Source: Arbacia lixula (taxonomy: Eukaryota > Echinodermata > Echinoidea > Arbacioida > Arbaciidae). From it: DNA of 64,000 nucleotides. Where the stretch lies: contig OZ022581.1 of assembly GCA_963669155.1 (NCBI GenBank), positions 165,157-229,156 on the forward strand. The letters are read 5' to 3'. The translations under genes and the position numbers were made by a program. Below are positions 47,101 to 56,100 of the stretch, in pieces. The notes beneath the pieces are model-generated. The model saw only the letters and a list, made by a program, of their open reading frames with translations, ran no database searches and was not told the origin of the DNA. Each line of letters opens with the position of its first letter. The stretch's first letter is position 1.

Positions 47101-50100
47101 ACACAAATGTTTCGTTGGGGTGAAAGAAAAGCTTACCAAACATAAGCAGCCCTGTGGGAATTTTTCATGCGGACCATGTCGCCTTTGTCAAAAAACATCT
47201 CACAAATACACCCATTTTAATTTAATTAAGTCTGAAATGCTAAAAGATTTAATCAAATCAAAGTTTACAGACATTTCAGATTTTTCTTGTATATGTAACA
47301 GTTGCAGGCAAAAATATTCAAAAAAGTTGAAGAATGAGTCCTATACACCAGAAAAAAGTAGAAGAAAAATGAAGGATTCCCCATGCTTTTTGTCAGTATA
47401 TTTAGATTGTGATTTAGCTGGTGCAGTTCAGACACAAGGCAATGTCTCTCAGTTTAATGAAATATTTTCATTGCAACTTGAAAACATACCTGAAACTATA
47501 TATCTTTGTAAGTTTCACAGGGCACGCTTTTTGAATTTTTCTGTGAAGAAGAACAACATTTGTGCTGCCTGTGATTGTCAGCTAAGTGGTAAGAAATATA
47601 TAATCACTTGTTTATCCACAGAAGGCATTGCCAAATTAAGCCAGATTAATGAAAATCTGTCTATAAAAGAACATAACTTTATTTGTTCTTCATGTTATTG
47701 TTTTGCAAATCGTAAAGGCCAACAAATAAAATCACTTGATGATGTTAAAAATGAACTTCAGAGGATATCAATGCAATATGAAGAAGATTCTGAAGAAACA
47801 GATATAAAAGATATCATTTCAAAATGTGTAAGTGCTACTTTAATATTTGTAAGTGAAATATGCAAAGCTGAAAATGGCTTCTTATTATCAGATGCATTTG
47901 ATTTTTATAATGTTTCTGTGAAGAAAGCATGCAAGAGTGATCTTCTCTATGGTAGGGCATTAAGGTCGAAACCGTGGTTATTATCAAAAATTCTTGATAG
48001 ATTTTCAGACATTTTGTGTGTTCACACATTAGCACTAAAAAAGGGAACCTTTTTGTATGTGCGTGATATTTCAGTGCCTGACATGATTAGGTCATGGCAT
48101 AATTCTTGTGCCAAGATAAGAGCTCAAAGAAAAAAATATGAATTGCAAACAGATTCATCTCTTGATACTGCAGATGACAGACCTAAAGAAGAAAGTTCTT
48201 CTGTTGTTTCTCAATTTAATGAAATTTGTTCAACTTTTAATACTCACCTTCATAAGCAAGCTAAGGATATAAATGAAATTTTTTTGTCAAATCCTCTCTC
48301 ACTTCAAACTTTTGAATTCGGGGCTGCTGATATTCTGTTTCACCCCTATGTTTGGAATTGTGTATGTCTTCTAACAGCTAGTACTGACGAATTGAAATAT
48401 TTTAATAATACAATGATGTATTCTACTCTTGATAAACATTTGGATTTCCCTAGTGATAAAAGTGCAGCTGGTCAAAAAAGAAAAATAAGGAGAATAGCTT
48501 TAATTTTTGTAATGCAATTTGTTCTTAATGATGAAAACAACTATCCATTCCACATCATTATTGCTAATGTAATTAAACGTATATCACATTCAACAAAGTT
48601 GGTTGAAATATTTAATAGATTAGGATTGTCATGCTCTGATGACACTTTATCAAGATTTTTGCAAAGGATTCAAGATATCCGAGAGGGCTCAGGTGTTTTA
48701 TCCAATCTTGACCTTTCTTATTTAACATGTGTGTCAATAGACAATATCGATAAATTAGCTTCCTTTGCTGCAGTAGTAGCAGATTCCTCGCGAAGTTATC
48801 ATGGCACTTCCATTATGGCTCAGCAGCCAAAACCAGTTTCTGAGGAATTGAATTCATCTGAAGTATGGAGTTATGATAAAGATGATAGTAGTAAGATTTC
48901 ATCAAAAAATAAACAATTAAAAAAACCAAGTGTTCGCAGGAAATTGCCCACTTTTCAAGATAGTAATATTCCTAGTAAAAGTGACTTTTCTATTCCTCAA
49001 TATAAAACATATATAAGGAACCAGTTATGTGAGGATACTTTCTTTTTATCTGATTCTGAGGGCAAATCTGCAAATGATATTCTCTTGAATTTAGTGATGT
49101 ATGTTGCACAGAGATATGTATTTGTAAAATCAGGAAAGAACACTATAATACCTAGTTTTAAATCTAAATTAGCATTACAAGGTGACAAATACACTGAGCA
49201 ATCAAAATTTTCATATTTGTATGTTTTGAATGAGAAAGCTGACTGTCCATCTACCATCAAGAAGGCCTTATTCCACCTCCAGAAATCATTTTGTATAAAT
49301 GAAAAAATGAATCATTTAATTGTTGCTGGGGATGGTGCTACTGTTAGATTACTGTATGATCTTAAGCATGAGTGTGGCCAATCACTAGATTGGGTTATTC
49401 CTTTTCTTGGAGACTGGCATGTTCTCAAAAACTTCCAGGAAGTGATAGTTAAAGTATTTTGGGAAGCTGGCTTAAAAGATTTTGCCAAAGCATCTCATAA
49501 AAAAATGACATTACAAAGCTTAGCCTCGTGTTCAAACTTCAAAAGAACCCATAGGTTTTTAATGCAAGTATATGAAGCAATTTTTATGAATCAATTATCA
49601 TGCTTTTTGGAGTATCGAGCTGGGAAGGAAATTGATATTTCCAATGACAAGTTTATTTCAGATATTAATGATTGTGTATTAAAGTTATCTTTCAATAAAG
49701 GCCAGTTTAGTGGGGTGGATGAATTTGTAGATGCACAAAATAACCTTAAACAAGTGACAATGATTCCTTTCATGGAAGAACTTTCCACTTTTTGCAGTGA
49801 TATGTCTGAAAAATATGAAACTTTCAGATTTTGGAATGGTTTTTTACGAAAAGACATGTTATCATATATTAGTTTGTATATAGCCATGAGGGAAAGAAAT
49901 TGGGACTTACGAATGGCTGCCCTTAAGAGTATGGCTCCCCTTTTTCATGCCTTCGATCGGCAAAATTATTCACGTTTAATACCATTACATATAAGTACTT
50001 TGCATGCCTTGCCTTGTTATGTTTTAGACCATTTCAAGAATGGTTCTTTTGTGTCAAATATCAAGGGAACAAATTATTCATCTGTAGCATTAGATGAGGC

Positions 50101-53100
50101 ACACGAGATGCTAATTAATAAGGATTGTAAGATGGCACTGTCAAGTGGTCTTCCAACACACATGGAACAGTTAGTAGGTAGTATAGAATACCAAGCCCAA
50201 TTATTGCGAACATTTGAAGATCAATTGGGGATTAATAATAGTGAAACCTTACATAGGGATTTACATTGGTCAGTTTTTCAGTCTGAATTCAGCAATGTTA
50301 AATTATATTTTGATTCAATATGCAAAACATCCATGTTTCATTCTGTTCAAGATGCCAGTTTATACCATGTTGTCTCAAATGTTCAAGCTACCCCTGCACA
50401 ACAAAAAAGTCTTATGTCATATAGGGAAATAGGTAAAGATTCATATGAATCTTACTGTAAGACCAGAATTCTAAATGATACATCAGTTAAAAAACCTGTA
50501 AAAAGAAAATTCCAATTAAAGACATTTGCTAAAGAGAAATTACGGCGGAAAAAAGTAACTGATCTTGAAAAGGAGAAGAAACTTATTACCCGCTGTTACA
50601 AAAGATCAATCGCCTTTTCTCGAGAAACTAAAACGCCAATTTCTGAACTTTGTCAATATGCTGAATACCCAAGGGCTATTTGTAACCAGGATGGTTTACC
50701 ACACAAAGGTACAAAATCAGTTATTTATGACTTTTTTAACAAAAGATATTCATCAAGTTATGAAATAGTGTCCCCATCTTTCAAGTTTGTGTCTTATACG
50801 TGCGTGATTGTAGAAGGCATGAATATAATATATAGTTCTCCCCTGAAAAATCTAAAAACATTTGAAGAATATGCACAATTTCTGGTAGCTAGATGGGTGT
50901 TTTCTTTTTTCAAGAAAAATGTAAAAGAAGTCAGGATCCTCTTTGATCAAGTAGGAACACAGGGTATTTCTCCAAAAGATGTAGAACGCAGCAGAAGGGA
51001 TAAAACTGAAGGAGAATGTTATTATTATGAGTCACTTGATGACAAAGTCCCTCTTCCAAACCAATGGAATAATTTTCTTAAAGTTCGCCAGAACAAACAC
51101 ACCTTATGTCGTTACTTGTCAAATAAATTTATTGAGCTTGTAAAAAATGATATTGAAATAAACAGTGGTAAAGTTTTTATTACTTCTGGAGGATTTCATG
51201 TCGGAATTGAGAGTTCTAGTCAATGGACAGGTGTTTCAATAAGTGAGCAAGGCATTGATCATCATAATATTGTCCATAATCACGAGGAAAGTGATACACA
51301 AATATGGTTACATGTTAATGATACTCCATGCAATAATATTTTAATATATTCTATTGATCGAGATATCGGTGTGATAGGACTTCCCTTGAACTTTGGTAAT
51401 AAACATGTCACAGTGCAATATAGTGCCCGAGCGGGGGATGAAAAATATCTAAATCTCAATTCATTACAGTCTGCATGTGACCATGATTCTGATTTGGCAA
51501 GTTTGATAAATAAGCAGTTAAATGTTAGGAAGATTCTTCAGGTTTTATATATCACGTCAGGTTGTGATTTTGTTTCATACTTTGCGCATATAGGGAAGCC
51601 TACCTTTTTTAAATTATTTTTCCAACATGCACATTTCATTACTGGATGCTACAGTAATACACAAGGTCACTTAGCTCAAACTGAATTGAATGTTAATTCA
51701 GATGATGGTTTAATGTCTTTTTATCGCCTTATTATGTGCATATATTACCATGTTAACCGTTCTTGTCTTCATAATTACAATTCGATTATTGATCTATACA
51801 ATAGTATAGAAGATTCTGATATTATGTCACGGCATCATAAGGCTCTGGATATAGTACGTTTAGCTTCATGGAAAGGTGAATATGAAGATGATCTGCTCCC
51901 TTCTAATTCTGCTTTGAACCTTCACTGGTTAAGGAGTTGTTGGGTATCAACAGTATGGGATGAAGTTAACTCTCCAATTTTTACATATCCAAACATTTCT
52001 TTTTATGGATATAATGTAACAAATCAAGATGATAAGAACAAGGTCAGCATTATTTGGGATACAGAAGAAAATATTAATCGCATTAGAGAAAATGTTATAT
52101 ACCTTACACGAGGCTGTGCTTGTTCTAAGAGCAAATGTACAAATAGGCGTTGTAAATGTGTTAAAGATAAAAGAAAATGTGGCCCTGGTTGTAGATGCAA
52201 ACACTGTGAAAATGTTCCTAATGTAACTATGCCAATGCAATTTACATCGACATGTGACACCACAACAGAGTATTCAGCTGATCTTGATAATGATGGTGAT
52301 GATGCTAGTGATGCTAGTGATGATGATGATGATGACGATGATGATGATGATGTTGAGGATGATGATGATTCTATTGTAAGCAGTACTTTAAGTATCCTTT
52401 ATGATGAAGACATTGAAAGTGGCTTGGAAGTTGATATCCTGTCAAAAGAATATGACAGAGAAAGCACAGACTCTGAATATGAAGATATGGAAATATGATG
52501 CTTGATGTTTTATATTTAACCATCGTTTGGTTTTGTGGCTTAAGTTTAATTCTATATTTTATAGAATGTGCATCACGGTCATTTTATTTTCAATCTTTTG
52601 TGTTATTGTTCAAGCCTCACATGATGTTCAAATTGTGTTTCATGTGTGACTTACAAAGAGACGCATGCATGTATAACTCATTCACTGCACAACAACATAT
52701 TTATTATTTTTTGTATCTAAAAGTTTGCCAAAAGACATTCTAAGATTACTTTTTTATCAGGAAATATTCTCGCAAATATTCTCAGACATGTGTGTGAATC
52801 AAAAAGGGAATATGTGAGTAACATCTCTTCTTTCAAGTTAAGTATTTTTGTTACATAATTTATTTCAGAGAAAAAAATATATGTTATCTTCTTTTATGTA
52901 GTTTTCACTTCACATTCAAGTTGTTCTTAATTTAGTTTGTACATGTACTTGAAAGAAATTGCCAAAGAAAGTGCAAGAATTCTTGCTTTTAAGAATGTAA
53001 ATGCAATTATAAGAGATATCTTGCCATGTACAGTATCAATAAAGTTTGTACTTAGAAGGTAGACATTGTGACATGAAGAAATAATACTTTGGATACATTA

Positions 53101-56100
53101 TATTCTCAGTCACAGTTATGAAGTGTACAAGTGTACCTCCTGGGACACTGTAAAATATAAATGTAGGCAACTTTGTGATTTGTACTACAGTGTGTGATGT
53201 AGTTACCATGGGCCATGTTGTAGGGCCCATACGATAACATTGCCAGCATTTCAATACCTCATGTAAATTGTGACAAGTCAGGTATTCAAACAAGAGATGT
53301 ACAGAAGTTTTAAATGTTTTTGCATGCTCATCCACTGTCAGCTGTTAATAAAACTTGTCTTGCCATTTGCAGCACTATTTAATTCCATCTAGTACACCGC
53401 TCTTTTTTGTGCCCGATTTACCAATTACTTTTCAATGGATAGGCCTATGTGCTGTTGAGAATTGAGTAATAGTATGTGTGTAAGGGAAGAAAAATTACAG
53501 AAATATTAGAGGTGAGAGTGAGAAAGAGATACTAGAAAAAGAAGAGAAGAGTTAGGAGAGAAAGGAGAAAAGGAGTGAAAGAAACATGTTCAGAGAGAGG
53601 TGGGGGGGGGGGGGTTAAATGATTTTCTTAATGATACTTTAGAAATATTATTTACAATGCAAGGATGCTTTTTCAGAATACCAAGAGTGCATTGTGTGCA
53701 TGTTGGAGGGTGGGGTGTAAGTTTTCAATTTTGGTTTTATTTTTTACTGTCGAGCCCCCCCTCCCCCCCCCCCCCCCCACACACACACAATAAAAAAATT
53801 CTTTGGGGTTTTGGAGGGGGAACTTGTGCCCTTTCGTTGGGATCTATCACTTTATACCCTCATCTAGCGTGGATGAAAGTTTTAATTTACCAAAGAGATT
53901 TAATAATTTCATGCCAATACATGTAGTATTATATTATCGGTTAAAGTTCGATATTCCGAAGGCTTGGAAAACAAAATAAAGTTCATTTTTTCCAAGGGTT
54001 CGTTAATTCAAAAACGAAATAAAGTTAGTTTTTCCAAAAACGAAATAAAGTTCGTTTTTTCGAAGGTTCGTTAATCTGAAAACAAAGATTTGTTTTTTCG
54101 AAGGTTCATTAAAAGGGTTCAAACCTTATTTCATTTTTGGATTAACGAACCTTCGGAAAAACAAACTTTTTTTCGTTTTCAGAATAACGAACCTTATTTT
54201 GTTTTCGGACTAATGAACCTTCGGAATAACGCACCTTCGGAATAAACGAACCTTCGGAATAACAAAGCTTTCGAGTACATGTATTCGAACCTTCGTACTA
54301 AATGAACCTTCGGAATAAGAAGTGCTTCCCATACCATCATGGGTAAAATAAAATTGCTTAAACTACATTCGTCAGTTTGTGGTGTTAAACTTTGATTTTC
54401 ATTTCTTTATCACTTTATGGAGTATAAAAATAACAGTATCAAACATCGATCAGTACATGTTATACCAAGAACAGGAAGATGGCAATACAAACAGACAAAT
54501 ATCATAACTTCTAAAACGCCCTGCTAAACGACCCCGAGACAACGAACCACTTCCAAAAGTGATACACACACAATAGTCAACGAGTGGTGCAATAATGCAA
54601 GTCGGAGGGCTTTTGGTACCGGGGGTGCACTCGCTATTAAATATACCGTACGATTAATCACGATGGACAACAGGCGCGCGCGCAATGTTTACCTCGAGCA
54701 GTTATATGCGGAACTCGTGTGAAGCATTGTGGGGGACCCCCGGGCGAGATTCCGATCAAAGCATCGCGTTCGTACGGCGAGCAACTTTTCCTTCAGCCTT
54801 TTGGAACACTGGTTATATTTTGCTAGCTCCTGACTGGTATAGATTGTAGAATATTACATTTTGGCTACTTTTTACTAGAAAGAAGGTTTCTTGAGACTCT
54901 GAAGCAGTTATTTCGGTGAATCATGTTTAAAGAACTTAATTTTTAAGATGTTTTGTAAACGAGTAACAATACACATTTTCCTCCGATAAATCTCTTAGAT
55001 TTTCAAATATTTCTATGATTCACCTAAGATTTTCCTTAAGACAAACGAAATTTCATAGTTTTATCTCCATAACCCCGAAGATTTCATGGAAATGTGTCGT
55101 TTCTTTCCAGAGTTATTCTCTTGTGAATTTAGGTCTGTCATTGCTCATTACATATGCAGCGACAAAAGTTTCGTGCATACGACTTGTATAAATACGTGCG
55201 ATTGTGCAGGCGCTGCGGCTAGACTGTTAAGCTGTGTTTTTGCAAACATTTTCATTACCACCATTGAACCATGATGGGTGAACATTATAGCCAAATTATT
55301 GTTTCAGAATTCTTTATTGTATTAATAAACATTTCTTTTTAAACCTCTCAGTACAAAGCTAGGAAAAGCCTATTGACATATTACAATTTCCTACACCTAT
55401 GGTACTGAGGGGGATAGTCAAAAGATCTCTAATTTCCTACTGCAGGGTTGTGTACAATGAGGTCCTGCAGTCGAGTCGGGACTACATGAGAGATGTGACT
55501 GCTGTGGACTCTTCCTGGCTGTATGAGCTGGCTCCACACTTCTACCAGTTTGGAACGGTGAGTACAAGCAGGCAATCAAACATGGAGTTTCAGGGGCGAC
55601 TTTTCAAGCCTGTCATGTGAGAGCTACACCAAACAATGTTTTGTAATATTCCTGAAGGGGAACAAGGTTCTTCACAAAGGTTCTTTAGTTATTTGTGGAG
55701 GCTTTCTTTTACATTACAGGGAGTAATTTACCCCAAGTTCACTTCATTGTAGAACAAATACTCATCTGCTTCTTTCACTTGCTAACAAACTATCATATCT
55801 GTTTAATGAAGAGTTCCTGAAAACACTTTAAAAGGTACCAGAGACAGACTATCAGAGAACTCTGAAATATAAAGAGCAGCTTCCTAGGGACTTGTGAACA
55901 CATATCATTACCAGGGTTGCCAGGTCGCGTCTAGTCTTGACGCTCCTTGGTCTCCACGTTTGTCACGGTTGAGAAGATTCTCTCTACAGCAGCGTGGCTC
56001 AAGTAAACATTGCCAACTCCTTGAATGGTTGTTGGCCCGACTTGCTCTTGTAATGGAGTACTCCAGACTAGAAGGTGGCTGTATCAGATGGAACTTTTCC

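Noticed and set aside
47120-47122. GTG at 47120 as start of the large transposase-like protein
   Set aside because: GTG is not a usual eukaryotic start and the frame is open further upstream to 47042; frame shift or splicing is more plausible.
44100-54841. LTR retrotransposon bounded by the 25-bp direct repeats
   Set aside because: The repeats are far too short for LTRs, they lie inside an intron of the coding unit, and there is no reverse transcriptase, integrase or gag-like frame between them.
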